DNA of 64,000 nt from Papio anubis. Lineage: Eukaryota > Chordata > Mammalia > Primates > Cercopithecidae. Shown here piece after piece: positions 11,330 through 22,177 of this stretch; the first letter of the stretch is position 1; each line of letters begins with the position of its first letter. A program made the translations under genes and the position numbers. The notes under the pieces are model-generated. The model did not search any database, was not told where the DNA came from, and worked only from the letters and a program-made list of their open reading frames with translations. Location of the stretch: positions 68,418,501-68,482,500 of the forward strand of contig NC_044989.1 of the NCBI RefSeq assembly GCF_008728515.1, given 5' to 3'.

Positions 11330-12040
11330 CTAGACTTCAAATTCTAGCTAACAAATGTAGAAGAAACGACAACTTAAAAAAGAATCACGACTTTGCAACC
11401 CCTAATGAAATTATAGGTTTAGGCAATGACCACCAATAGATCACTAAAAGTAGGTGAAACACACATATTATGAACCTCCTGATGCGAGCCAATATAACAT
11501 ACACTGCACCATCTGCAAAGCATTTCCAACTCCCAAAAAAGCTGAATCTGAACAATTAAGCCTACAGAGCTAACTTCCATTTTACAGGAAATATAAAGGA
11601 TAGAGGAACAAATTAACACCACAAGAAAGCAAACAAATATGGAGTGAGAAACACAGTACTCTACAGGACAACTGATCAGGTTTCTATAACAAGTCAATGG
11701 CATGAAGCAAAAAAAAATGGGGGAAGAAAGAGGAAGAAGAGATTGAAGAGATTTAAGAGACATAACAACCAAATGAAATACATAGACCTTGTTTGGATCT
11801 TGATTCAAATAAACCAAGCATAAAAAGATAGTTCTGTGAGAAAGAAATCTGAACATGGACCAAGTATTAGATGACACCAACAGATTATTGATAATTCTGT
11901 CATCTATGATAACAGCAATACAGTTATATAAGAAAATTTCCCCATCTTTTGAGGATGCACACTTAAGTATAGAGGGGTAAAATTACGTAACATTTTGAAT
12001 TTGCTTTAAAAAAAAAGTAGCCTCCACGAATTATTACAAC
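11330..12040 (+). repeat. Ancient interspersed repeat, family unassigned
   Basis: Phrases such as CATAACAACCAAATGAAATAC, CTTGTTTGGATCTTGATTC and GAACATGGACCAAGTATTAGATGA recur widely in mammalian genomes as an old retroelement tail. I recognise the pattern but cannot name the family. Minus-strand stop-free runs here are not a gene. Confidence 0.45.
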
Positions 12041-12372
12041 TTTGAGAGAAAAGATAAGAACCTTATGTACATTATTTCCATAGTGAAATTAGATGGCTAA
12101 CCACAAACTAGCTTTTAGAATACAACTCAGTTCATATATAGGGGAATAACTAAAGAGAAGGTGTCATCTAGAATATTTAAGCAGCTCCATTATATCTCTT
12201 TTCAATTCCAGATATAACTGGGGTGAGGAAGAGGAAGGTTACTGGGTGCTCACTACATCTGTGATAGTTGCTGAACATATAGTCTCAAATGAGGTTTGTA
12301 TTACTAACACTTCCAACAAAAGGCTGACATTCTGAAGTGTCTATTTATTTCAAGAGTATCACAAATTCCTTA

Positions 12373-12666
12373 TTTTTTTTTTTTTTTTTTTTTTTGAGGT
12401 AGAGTCTTGCTCTCTTGCCCAGGCAGTGGCTCAATCTCAGTTCACTGCGACCTCTGCCTCCTAAGTTCAAGCAATTCTCCTGCTTCAGCCTCCCGAGTAG
12501 CTGGGATTACAGGTGCACACCACCATGCCCAGCTAATTTTTGTACTTTTTTAGGAGAGACAGGGTTTCACCATGTTGGCCAGGCTGTCTCAAAATCCTGA
12601 CCTTGTGATCCGCCCACCTCACCCTCCCAAACTGCTGGGATTACAGGTGTGAGACACTGATTCCAG
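12373..12666 (-). repeat. Alu (AluS-type), antisense
   Basis: Full antisense Alu starting with a T23 tract. The duplicated target CAAATTCC(C)TT is visible on both sides (12363 and 12666). Confidence 0.93.
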
Positions 12667-12719
12667 CAAATTCCCTTCTTTAAAAAAAAAAAAAAAAAAT
12701 CCTAATTTCTTGTATTTTT

Positions 12720-13417
12720 ACCTGTCCCTTAAAAATGTAGGCAAAATAAACAAATAAATAAACACCCAAGAGTAACGCCAAATAAAAAACTAAAAAAAGA
12801 CATATGCAACACAAAGATTTTTTTAAGCCTCTATGAATCAATTTAACAACAACAAAAAAAAGTACACACAATCGAAAAGAAAAATGGGCAAAGAAAATCA
12901 ACAGTTCACAAATAATCCAGATGACCAATAAGCATAAAGAAAGCTACTCAACCTTACTGATAATTAAGGAAACATAAATTGCTAGAATATGATGCCATTT
13001 TAAAAATTAAAGAGATTAATAGTACTAAAATGGACAAAGGTGAGCTGAGAACAGCCTCCCATTCACTATTAGTCAGGGTATAAATTAGTTTAGCATTTTT
13101 GTGGGGCAATCTGCACCATGCTTCAAAATCACCTACGTAAACCTCCTTTGACCTAGCAATTTTACTTCTCAAAGTATATTTTAACGCAAGATACTGTTTA
13201 AGGACTTCCACTGCAATGATCTTTAAAACAGTAAACTTTAAAACAGAACAACCCACACATCCATTATTAGAACCTGGTTAAATAAATTATGGTATGCCCG
13301 CCTATTAGAATACTCTGCAGTAGTGAAAAGGTACGAGGTACAGCTTAGAAAGATTCCTAAGATATATTAAATGAACAAAAGTTGAAGAACATCATGTATA
13401 ATACATCCTATTTATTT
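12720..13417 (+). repeat. Old L1 (L1M) ORF2-end fragment
   Basis: Late ORF2 phrases: AATGGGCAAAGAAAATCAACAG, CCTAGCAATTTTACTTCTC, AACCTGGTTAAATAAATTATGG. The element is split by the Alu at 13418 and resumes at 13725. Confidence 0.7.
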
Positions 13418-13724
13418 ATTTATTTGAGATGAAGTTTCGTTTCTGTTGCCCAGGCTGGAGTTCAGTGGTGCGATCTCAACTCACTGCAACCTCCCCTACT
13501 GGGTTCAAGTGATTCTCCTGCCTCAGCCTCCCAAGTAGGTGGGATTTCAGGCATCCACCACCATGCCTGGCTACTTTTTTTTTTTTTTTTTTTTTTGTAT
13601 TTTTAGTAGAGATGAGGTTTCACCACGTTGGCCAGGCTGGTCTCAAACTCCTGACCTCAGGTGATCTGCCCGCCTCAGCCTCCCACAGTGCTGGGATTAG
13701 AGGTGTGAGCCACCATACCCAGGC
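13418..13724 (-). repeat. Alu (AluS-type), antisense
   Basis: Full antisense Alu inside old L1M. The target duplication CATCCTATTTATTT is present at both ends. Confidence 0.95.
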
Positions 13725-13960
13725 CATCCTATTTATTTTGAAGAAAATAAGATATATGAGTATGGAGGCATATTTGTATGGTATATGCATATAAGTTTTC
13801 TTAAAGGATCCAAAAGAAGCTGTTAACTGTGGTCACTTCTGGGAAACAAAATGCAAGAAAGTGAGGAAGTACATTTTGTTACACTCTCTGAATTACAAGA
13901 TATGTAACATAATACTTAAGCTTATAAAAACTTCAATCATCTCAAATTTTGAAATTTACT
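13725..13960 (+). repeat. Old L1 (L1M) 3' end, continuation
   Basis: The tail of the L1M copy interrupted by the Alu at 13418-13724. It contains CTGTGGTCACTTCTGGGAAAC and then AT-rich sequence. Confidence 0.55.
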
Positions 13961-14389
13961 TTATTCTCAAACATACCAGATAAAAATGTCATTTCCCCCT
14001 ACTTAGCAGCAACAATTAAACCTACGTTCTTTACCACTATTACATTCAAAGAACCATATAAATGTTTTTTCTACCCCTAAATTGTCTAGCCACCAAGTGG
14101 CTATTTTCCTCTATTCTCATGGTACAAAAGCCTCCTCTGGCCTGCTTGCTACATGGCTAAACATCCCAGTCAACTGGTTTAAAGATGCTTTTGCAAGTTC
14201 TCATCTTCTCTTCCTGCCCCCTACGCAAACATTCTAGCTCTAGGCCTACTGAACATTCATTCCTAATGAAATTCACAAAAGACATAAATTAATGCTACCC
14301 AACCTCAACAGGTCCTCTGTCAGTTGCCTGACAGTTCCTTTATTTATCCCTGATACCTCCTCAGCACTTATTGCACAATGTCATGTAAA

Positions 14390-14560
14390 TGAATAATATT
14401 TACTGAGCATTTACCACATGCCAGCCTCTAACGACTCTCTTATTCAATAGATATTTAATTAGCCTCTATGATAGGCAGCCCTGATGCTTGGAAGATAATA
14501 GTAAGCAAAAACTTGCCTGCTCTGTACTTACTGTTTAGTGTGGATGATAGACACTAATCA
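14390..14560 (-). repeat. L2/MIR-like fragment
   Basis: The phrase TTTACTGAGCATTTACCACATGCCAGC resembles the reverse of an L2 or MIR end. The copy is strongly diverged and the call is tentative. A second short MIR-like piece lies at about 14765-14845 (CAGATGGCACAACAGAAACAGG). Confidence 0.4.
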
Positions 14561-14995
14561 AAGAATCACGGAAATATAAAATTACAACAGTAATATGAAG
14601 AAATAAATTGTGCTATGAGATAGTGGACATGACTTAATCTGAGGGAAGACAGAATGCTTCCTCAAGAAAGCACTCGATGACAGAGACGAGTTAAGCAGAC
14701 AAAAACTGTAGTGCGGGCGAAGAGAGTTCTCACAACTCTACAACTGGGCACTAAAATTAGCTTCACTTTACAGATGGCACAACAGAAACAGGTCACAGGG
14801 CTGGTAAGTGGTAAAGCTCGGCAGAATGGAACTCAAATCGAATGGAGGAGGAGCATCCCTCACAAATCCCATCAGTGGATTTGTGTAGGATGCTCTCTGG
14901 ACAAAATCTTTTATACAATGTAAAAGGTTTGTTCCTCCCTGAAAGTCTATTCCCGTAACCCTTCCAGCCTTAACTCCCATCTTTACCCTATTCCC

Positions 14996-15167
14996 CAACG
15001 TCACACTCAACTTCTGTTCCTGTCACTAATCCACGTGACCAGAATCTCCAATTTCCTTAGCAATGTTCAGTAGGCCTGGAGCAACGTTACACTCAACTTC
15101 TGTTCCTGTCACTACTCCACATGACTAGAATCTCCAACTTCCTTAGCAATGTTCAGTAGGCCTGGAG
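14996..15167. repeat. Tandem duplication, 2 x 86 bp
   Basis: Unit 1 (14996-15081) and unit 2 (15082-15167) abut directly. They differ at five positions by my alignment (about 94% identical). The unit starts CAACGT(C/T)ACACTCAAC and ends TAGGCCTGGAG. I recognise no repeat family. Confidence 0.95.
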
Positions 15168-15310
15168 CTACTGAACATGGGGCATTAGCAAATGGCCACA
15201 GAGGAAAGAGGAATGGCAAAAGCATCTTTAAAACAGCTAACTGGGAGATGTGACCATGAAGGAAGGGAACTGAGGTGCTATCATAGCCCTTTCCCTCTAC
15301 TTGGAATACC

Positions 15311-15699
15311 CGTGTTCCTCCGTTTTGCATTGCTATGCAGGAATACCTGAGGCTGGGTAATTTAATAAAGAAAAGAGGTTAGATTTGGCTCCCAGTTCTG
15401 CAGGCTACACAACAAGCACAGTACCAGCACCTGCTTTTGGTGAGATAAAGGGGGAGCAGACATGTGACATGGCGGGAGAAGCGGCAAGAGAGAGAAGAGG
15501 AGCTTCCATGCTCTTTTAAACAACCAGCACTAGGAGTGAACTAACAGAGTGAGAACTCAACTCATTACCTCAAGGACAAAACCAAGACATTCAGTCTGCC
15601 TCCATGACCCAAATATCTCCCACCGGGCCTACCTCCAACACTGGAAGTCACATTTCAACAAGAGATCTGGAGGAGACACACACCCAAATCATATCAACC
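15311..15699 (-). repeat. MaLR LTR (MST/THE1-like), antisense
   Basis: The reverse-strand signature is CGTTTTGCATTGCTATGCAGGAATACCTGAGGCTGGGTAATTT at one end, then ACATGGCGGGAGAAG. At the other end is TCCCACCGGGCCTACCTCCAACACTGG followed by AAATCATATCAAC. Solitary LTR. Confidence 0.8.
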
Positions 15700-16680
15700 T
15701 CCTCTTCATAACTGTCTCCATTTTCTTGGCCTATCAATCCTTTAAAACCCACATCAAATGCTCCCTCCTCTATAAAGGTGTCCATACCTCCCAAACAAAA
15801 GTAGTCTCTTCTTCCTCTTTGCTCCCAAGTTTCTCTGAATATAACTGTAATACAGTTATCACACTGCTGTGAAACTATATGCTTGACTTAACGTAATCAC
15901 ATATCTATCAATAACACTCCTCAAGTTCTTGATAAATCCAAAGGTGTCAATCCTCACTTCACCCGATCCATCAGCTGCACCTGACAAAATTGAACATATT
16001 ACTCTACTCTAAATTCCACAACACCAGACTCAAAATTGTCCTTGTCCCTCACTGGCTGCTCAGGCTGTCTCATTTGGTGGTTATTCCTCATTTTCCTAAC
16101 TTGTTAATGTTAAAATGCCTAAGGACTCAGGCCTTGTGCCCCTTCTCTTTTCTGCCTACATTTACTCTTTTAACGACTGTCTCTGGTCTCACAACTTTAA
16201 ATACCATCTGTTCACTGACAACTCCCAAATGTCTGTTTCCAGCAATGACCACTCTGAAGTCCGGAATGAACATACTTAACTGCCTACTCAACATCTCCGC
16301 TTAGATGACTAACAGACATCACAAACTTATCACCTCCTTAACTGAACTCCGAATCTTCCCACAAACCTGCCCCTCCCACAGTTTTCTACTTCTCAGTTAA
16401 CGGCAATTTCATTCTTCTAGTTGCTCAAGCCCCAAACTTTGACAATAGCCTTATTCTTACAATTCACTTTCAATCTGTAAGCAATTCTATTGGCTTTTCC
16501 TAGAAAATACATCTAAAATTAAACTGCTTCTCCATCTTCACTTCTTTCCAATTAAGATGTTATCATCTCATCTGAACTACAACACCTCCATGATTAGTCT
16601 CCTGGTTTTCACCTACCCCACCCCACAACAAACTATTCTTAACACAGAAGCCAGAGAAGATTCTATTAAAACCTAAGTCA
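15700..16680 (+). repeat. L2 LINE fragment
   Basis: L2 coding relics include CTTGTGCCCCTTCTCTTTTCTGC, AACTTTAAATACCATCTG, CTGCCTACTCAACATCTCCGC and GTTAACGGCAATTTCATTC. It corresponds to the reverse-transcriptase part of L2; the catalytic YADD region is present only as a decayed trace near 16205-16225. It is split by the Alu at 16681. Confidence 0.65.
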
Positions 16681-17093
16681 GGCCAGGCGCAGTGGCTGAC
16701 GCCTGTAATCCCAGCACTTTGGGAGGCCAAGACAGGCAGATCACCTGAGGTCAGGAGCTCAAGACCAGCCTGGCCAACATGGTGAAACCCCATTTCTACT
16801 AAAAATACAAAAAAAAATTAGCCGGGCGTGGTGACACGTGCCTGTAATCCCAGCTACTTAGGAGGCTGAGGCAGGAGAATCATTGGAACCCAGGAGGCGG
16901 AGGTTGCAGTGAGCTGAGATTGCACCACTGCACTCCAGCCTGGGCAACAGAGCCAGACTCCGAAAGAAAAGAGGTGGGTGGGGTGAGGTGGGGTGGGGTG
17001 GGGCGGGGCAGGGCAGGGCAGGAAAGGAAACAAAAGAAAACAAAAGAACAGACAATAAAGTAAAACAAAATAAAACATAAAGTAAAATAAAAT
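16681..17093 (+). repeat. Alu (AluS-type) with expanded complex tail
   Basis: Full-length Alu whose A-tail region has become a GGGGT-type then AAAAC/AAAAT-type simple repeat (about 16972-17093). The target duplication AAACCTAAGTCA flanks it on both sides. Confidence 0.95.
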
Positions 17094-17280
17094 AAACCTA
17101 AGTCAGATCATGTCACTCCTCTGCTCTTACCTTTCCATTGGTTATTTACTCACTGGGCTATTCCTCAAGGTAAGATTCATGTCGAGGTACATTTTGAACA
17201 CATCACTAACATAATGTCTTGTCATGTATTAGGTATTTAGCAACTATTTGTTAACGAACTAAAACCAACCAAAGTAACCT
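17094..17280 (+). repeat. L2 LINE continuation
   Basis: The L2 copy interrupted by the preceding Alu resumes with AAGTCAGATCATGTCACTCC and reaches an L2-like end (GCAACTATTTGTTAACGAA). Confidence 0.6.
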
Positions 17281-18394
17281 AAGACCTAATTTTGGAAACT
17301 CTTAATATCAGATTACAGTTTGAGCTTACAGATACTAGAAAGTCACCACATGGATCCAAACAAACATATGATCATGTACGTTCTGGGGCTCCTCCCATCT
17401 CTACACCAAATAATTATACACAGTTATGAACTAAGCTTGAGAATAAATCCAACATGATTGTGTTTTGGAACTTGAGAGCCACTTGCTGTTGCTGCACCAG
17501 AATTCTATCACTCGTAATGAATTACTGGAATGGCTTTTTTGCACTGCGTTATCTCAGGAGAAAATAACAATGAAATGTACACACAAGTTCTCAATAAATA
17601 TTGCTGTCTTGGGCAAACAGTGACTCCATGTTAGTATTGTCTGTGACTCTCCTTCAGTCTCACAGTACAATTCCTGAGTACATACAGACTTCTTCCTTTT
17701 CTAAAAAAGATATTAACATCTAAAAATAAATGTATCCAGAAGTCTAATAATAGAGGAGTATATAAATTATGAGGATATTGCTCAAGATTGAGATGAATAA
17801 CTACATTAGATTAAATTTACTTCTATTCAGTGTTTAATTCAAAGCATTTCCAAAATTACAGCGATCAAGCAGCAAAATTACCTCCCAAAACATATGGAAG
17901 TGGCTTATTACAATCACCTCATTCCTGAAATAACAGTATATGGGGTTGCTGCATAGATTAAATAAATAATATAGACAAAAGCCATTAGAACAGGGCCTGG
18001 CTCAGCACTCGATAATTAGATAGTATTTTACCAAAAGTGAAAGTTATCAAATACTCTAATCCATTGTGGACTATGTAGAGCTATGCTTGAAGGGTCAACT
18101 GTTTGGAAACAGAGCTGAGATAATACATATGAAGAGCCATTTGAAAAGGTAAAAGCAGTTAAGAAAAAAAATGCATTACTTCTGAACTGTGATACATACA
18201 ACACAGCTAACTGAAGGCAGCTGTAGTATCTTTTGACTGAGAATTTTGTTTTATTTTGAAAAACCATTATTCACACTTATCATTATCTTTCAACAAAACA
18301 ATGAGTTCTATCATTTCCACTAAATGCAAATATTTCTCTGTACTTCGATAGGGCTAATCTGTTAATTTTGAATCAAAAATACAGGGTTAAATAA

Positions 18395-18572
18395 CTAAAA
18401 GTATAATTGGATTGTTTGTAACACAAAGGGTAAGTGCCTGAAGGGATGGATGCCCCATTTTCCATGTGATTATTACACATTGCCTGCCTGTATCAAAACA
18501 TCTCGTGTACCCCATAAATATATACACCTACTATGTAACCACAAAAATTTTAAATTTAATTTTTTTAAAAAT
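18395..18572 (+). repeat. L1 3' end (L1PB/L1MA-like)
   Basis: The 3'UTR phrases GATTATTACACATTGCCTGCC, CAAAACATCTCGTGTACCCC and CATAAATATATACACCTACTATG identify a 5'-truncated L1 tail of intermediate age. Confidence 0.8.
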
Positions 18573-19308
18573 CACGGTTAAGTCTTGGTTCTGTCTACCA
18601 TCAGACAGTACCAATGGGTTAATAAGTGGATAGCAGACATCTCATTGCGACAAATACGTCTGTATCAAGCCAAAACTGAATTGTATTCAGCAAACATGAA
18701 GACATTAAAGGTATTTTCAAGCAAGTTTTAGTTACACTGAACTTTCCCGGGTCATCAAGAAAAACTGCTCTCTTGGATTACCCACCACAGATTTCAGCTA
18801 AAGGTCGAAATTAGCCCACTATCTCAGACGGGCTAATACTGCAGCGGCAGGCAGTCTGTGAATGTGAATGATAAACGGAGCTAACACAGTAAAGTGACTC
18901 CCCTAGACGTCCCACTTTAGCCTCTCTCCTTACGCAAGATTTGAAGACAGCTGAAAATTGTGAAGTCATGGTTTTTTTGTTGTTGTTGTTTTTAATTTTT
19001 TCGTCTTCCAAGATTTGAGAAGGGGGTGGTTAACAAACGAAGAAAAAGAGAAAGACCGGAGCAAGAGAGAGAAATGAGGGGCCGGGGTAAGCCAAAGCCT
19101 GCAAGCAGCCCCAAAACAAGCGGAAGTGGGGGACCTGCAGCAATGCTGCCCCAGCGAAGAGCTGTGAGACACTGCATTCCTGGAAAGCTATGCAGCCAAA
19201 CTCCGATTCTCTCAGTCTGCCCAGAGGATTACAGGGGAATCCCAGGAGAGGAAAAGCGGAGTTAAACAGGAGGAGGAGAAAAACTGAAAGTACAACTTTG
19301 AAAAATAC

Positions 19309-19440
19309 CTCAGGGCCTTCGACTACAGTCTCCCGGAAAGCGGTCGGGCAACGATGACGACAATGACGCGCCGGCTGTGCCCGCGCGGAGGGGCGCTTTC
19401 CGATGATCTCACGCTGCTCGCCACGCCCCCGCTCCTTCAC
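19309..19440 (-). other. C1D: Putative C1D non-coding first exon
   Basis: On the minus strand the CpG-rich block ends with CCCTGAG/GTATTT, a good donor at 19309/19308. It would splice to the acceptor at 3459, next to the C1D start codon. No start codon is needed here, because the ATG is in exon 2. The 5' end is not defined by sequence; 19440 is a guess from the edge of the CpG-rich core. The proposed intron 1 is therefore about 15.85 kb. The role is inferred from position, base composition and the splice site. Confidence 0.55.
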
Positions 19441-19560
19441 TCTTCTCTAAAGGCAAATCTCAAAATGAGTAGCTCAGGGCCATGTTGTGGGAGAGGATTG
19501 CGGCGGCACTCCGGGAACCTTTGTCTACATTTGTACCCGGCCAACACTCAGCCCAAATAC
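19320..19560 (-). promoter_or_regulatory. CpG-rich TATA-less promoter, probably of C1D
   Basis: About seventeen CpGs fall within roughly 115 bp (19331-19440), against almost none in the surrounding AT-rich DNA. The block contains an ETS core CCGGAA at 19333-19338, a CRE-like TGACGCG at 19364-19370 and a GC-box-like CCACGCCCCCGC near 19420. There is no TATA box. This looks like a short housekeeping CpG-island promoter. It is the only such block in the window and lies upstream of C1D on the correct strand. It could also fire divergently toward the right. Confidence 0.7.
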
Positions 19561-20093
19561 AGGTTGAGTGTATTTAACCAGGAAAGAAATCTTAGTTACT
19601 GAAACTTTGGATTTTTACTTTCCCGGGAGCTTTTCCAGGGCCCTCACTGTTACTACGCTTTTATTGTCTGCCTCAAGATCAGCCTCTTAGAGCAGCTTCC
19701 CAGATTATCCGTGGGGAAGAATGGGTTGTTTTTCCAATCTGTCAGTAAAAGATACTTCTATAAAATACAGTAAAAATGAATTAGTAGAAAAATGGGGAAA
19801 ATATGTGCAAAATACAAGCCCCAATTTTTTATTATTAGTTTCAGTAAATGTAAAATTGCATTTCAACGTATGCAATCAGAAGAAACATAATAGAAAATAA
19901 AGGCATTAACAGAAACTGTACATATTGTTCATTGAAAGTTTAGTATAAGCGATTGAGCATTGTCTTAACATTTGAAACTTGTCATTCCACGGTCGTAATT
20001 TGATAAAAATTTATGCCTGAAAGAGTTGTCCATATATTAAATGCATGTAAAAGCATTTTGAACAAGCACCATGTATGTAATATTTAAAGTTTT
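19561..20093. other. Spacer between C1D promoter and L1
   Basis: AT-rich sequence in which I recognise no gene or repeat. It separates the CpG-rich promoter from the L1 5' end by roughly 0.5-0.65 kb, so it probably contains proximal regulatory DNA. Confidence 0.5.
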
Positions 20094-21094
20094 GGGGGAG
20101 GTCACAAGATGGCCGAATAGGAACAGCTCCAATCTGCAGCTCCCAGTGTGAGTGAGGCAGAAGACAGGTGATTTCTGCATTTCCAACTGAGGTACCAAGT
20201 TCATCTCACTAGGGCTTCTCAGACAGTGGGTGGAGCCCACAGAGCAGGGCGGGGCATGACCTCACCTGGGAGGCGCAAGGGGTCGGGGAATTCCCTTTCC
20301 TGGCAAAGGGAAGCCGTGATAGACCGTACCTGGAAAATCGGTACACTCCCACCCTAATACTGCATTTTTCCAGCGGTCTTAGCAAACAGCACACCAGGAG
20401 ATTATATCCCGTGCCGGGATCGGAGGGTCCCACACCCACAGAGCCTTGCTCACTGCTAGCACAGCAGTCTGAGATCGAACTGCAAGGCAGCAGTGAGGCT
20501 CAGGGAGGGACATCTGCCATTACTGTGGCTTGAGTAGGTAAACAAAGTGGCTGGGAAGCTGGAACTGGGTGGAGCCCACCGCAGCTCAAGGAAGCCTGCC
20601 TGCCTCTGTAGACTCCACCTCTGGGGGTGGGGCATAACTGAAAAAAAGGCAGCGGAAACTTCTGCAGACTTAAACGTCCCTATCTGACAGCTTTGAAGAG
20701 AGTACTGCTTCTCCCAGCATGGAGTTTGAGATCTGAGAACGGACAGACTGCCTCCTCAAGTGGGTCCCTGACCCCTGAGTAGCCTAACTGGAGACACCTC
20801 TCTGTAGGGGCCAACTGACAACTCATACAGTTGGGTGCCCCTCTGAGATGAAGCTTCCAGGGGAAGGATCAGGCAGCAACATTTGCTGTTCTGCAGTATT
20901 TGCTGTTCTGCAGCCTCCACTGGTGATTCCCAGGCAAACAGGGTCTGGAGTGGACCTCCAGCAAACTCCAGCAGACCTGCAGCTGAGGGTCCTGACTGTT
21001 AGAAGGAAAACTAACAAACAAAAAGGACATCCACACCAAAACCCCATCTGTATGTCACCATCATCAAAGACCAAAGGTAGATAAAACCACAAAG
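20094..21094 (+). promoter_or_regulatory. L1 5'UTR (sense and possible antisense promoter)
   Basis: The region spans from the L1 start to the ORF1 ATG. A YY1-type site, AAGATGGCC, lies at 20106-20114, as in active L1 promoters. In human L1PA elements this region also holds an antisense promoter; here that would transcribe leftward, toward C1D. Many CpGs of the consensus have decayed to TG or CA, so activity is uncertain. Confidence 0.75.
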
Positions 21095-22114
21095 ATGGGG
21101 AGAAATCAGAGCAGAAAAGCTGAAAATTCTAAAAATCAGAGTGTCTCTTCTCCTCCAAAGGAAGACAGCTCCTCGCCAGCAATGGAACAAAGCTGGATGG
21201 CGAATGACTTTGAAAAGTTGAGAGAAGAAGGCTTCAGATGATCAGTAGTAACAAACTTCTCCGAGCTAAAGGAGGATGTTCAAACCCATCGCAAAGAGCT
21301 AAAAACCTTGAAGAAAGATTAAACGAATGACTAACTAGAAAAAACAGTGTAGAGAAGTCCTTAAATGACCTGATGGAGCTGAAAACTATGGCACAAGAAC
21401 TATGTGACACATGCACAAGCTTCAGTAGCCGATTTGATCAAGTGGAAGAAACGGTATCAGTGATTGAAGATCAAATGAATGAAATGAAACGAGAAGTTTA
21501 GAGAAAAAAGAATAAAAAGAAATGAACAAAGCCTCCAAGAAATATGGGACTATGTGAAACGACCAGATCTACATCTGATTTGTGTACCTGAAAGTGACGG
21601 GGAGAATGGAACCAAGTTGGAAAACACTCTTCAGGACATTATTCAGGAGAACTTCCCCAACCTAGCAAAGCTGGCCAGCATGCAAATTCAGGAAATACAG
21701 AGAACACCACAAAGATACTCCTTGAGAAGAGCAACTCCAAGACACATCACTATCAGATTCACCGAAGTTGAAATGAAGGAAAAAATGTTAAGGGCAGCCA
21801 GAGAGAAAGGTTGGGTTACCCACAAAGGGAAGCCCATCAGACTAATAGCAGATCTCTCGGCAGAAACTCTATAAACCAGATGAGAGTGGGGGCCAATATT
21901 CAACATTCTTAAAGAAAAGAATTTTCAACCCAGAATATCATATCCAGCCAAACTAAGCTTCATAAAGGAAGGAGAAATAAAATCCTTTACAGACAAACAA
22001 ATGCTGAGAGATTTTGTCACCGCCAGGCCTGCCTTACAAGAGCTCCTGAAGGAAGCACTAAACACGGAAAGGAACAACTGGAACCAGCCACTGCAAAAAC
22101 ATGCCAAATTGTAA
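21095..22114 (+). pseudogene. L1 ORF1 relic (RNA-binding chaperone)
   Basis: ORF1p is the trimeric RNA-binding chaperone of the L1 particle. The frame begins MGRNQSRKAENSKNQSVSS at 21095 and would end at the TAA at 22112-22114. That is 339 codons, close to the usual 338. It is broken by TGA at 21239-21241 (a CGA to TGA change) and TAA at 21872-21874, plus probable small indels at about 21300-21340. The longest surviving piece, 21554-21874, covers the RRM-like domain (KRPDLHLICVPESD to RATPRHITIRF). Not functional. Confidence 0.95.
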
Positions 22115-22177
22115 AGACCATCAATGCTAGGAAGAAACTGCATCAACTAACAAGCAGAATAACCAGCTAACATCATA

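Larger units (their letters stand above)
3459..19308 (-). other. C1D: C1D intron 1 (proposed)
   Basis: This span lies between the C1D start-codon exon and the proposed first exon. It holds Alus, four L2 tracts, L1M pieces, an MLT2 LTR, an MST/THE1-like LTR and two local duplications (each listed separately). I see no coding exon in it. Stretches without a recognised element (for example 3885-4480, 8671-9080, 13960-14390, 17290-18390 and 18575-19300) are AT-rich and look like ordinary intron. Confidence 0.6.

Noticed and set aside
11419..11880. A 153-codon minus-strand open frame
   Set aside because: It lies in an old repeat with low complexity and hydrophobic chance content. There are no splice sites, known domain or coding bias.
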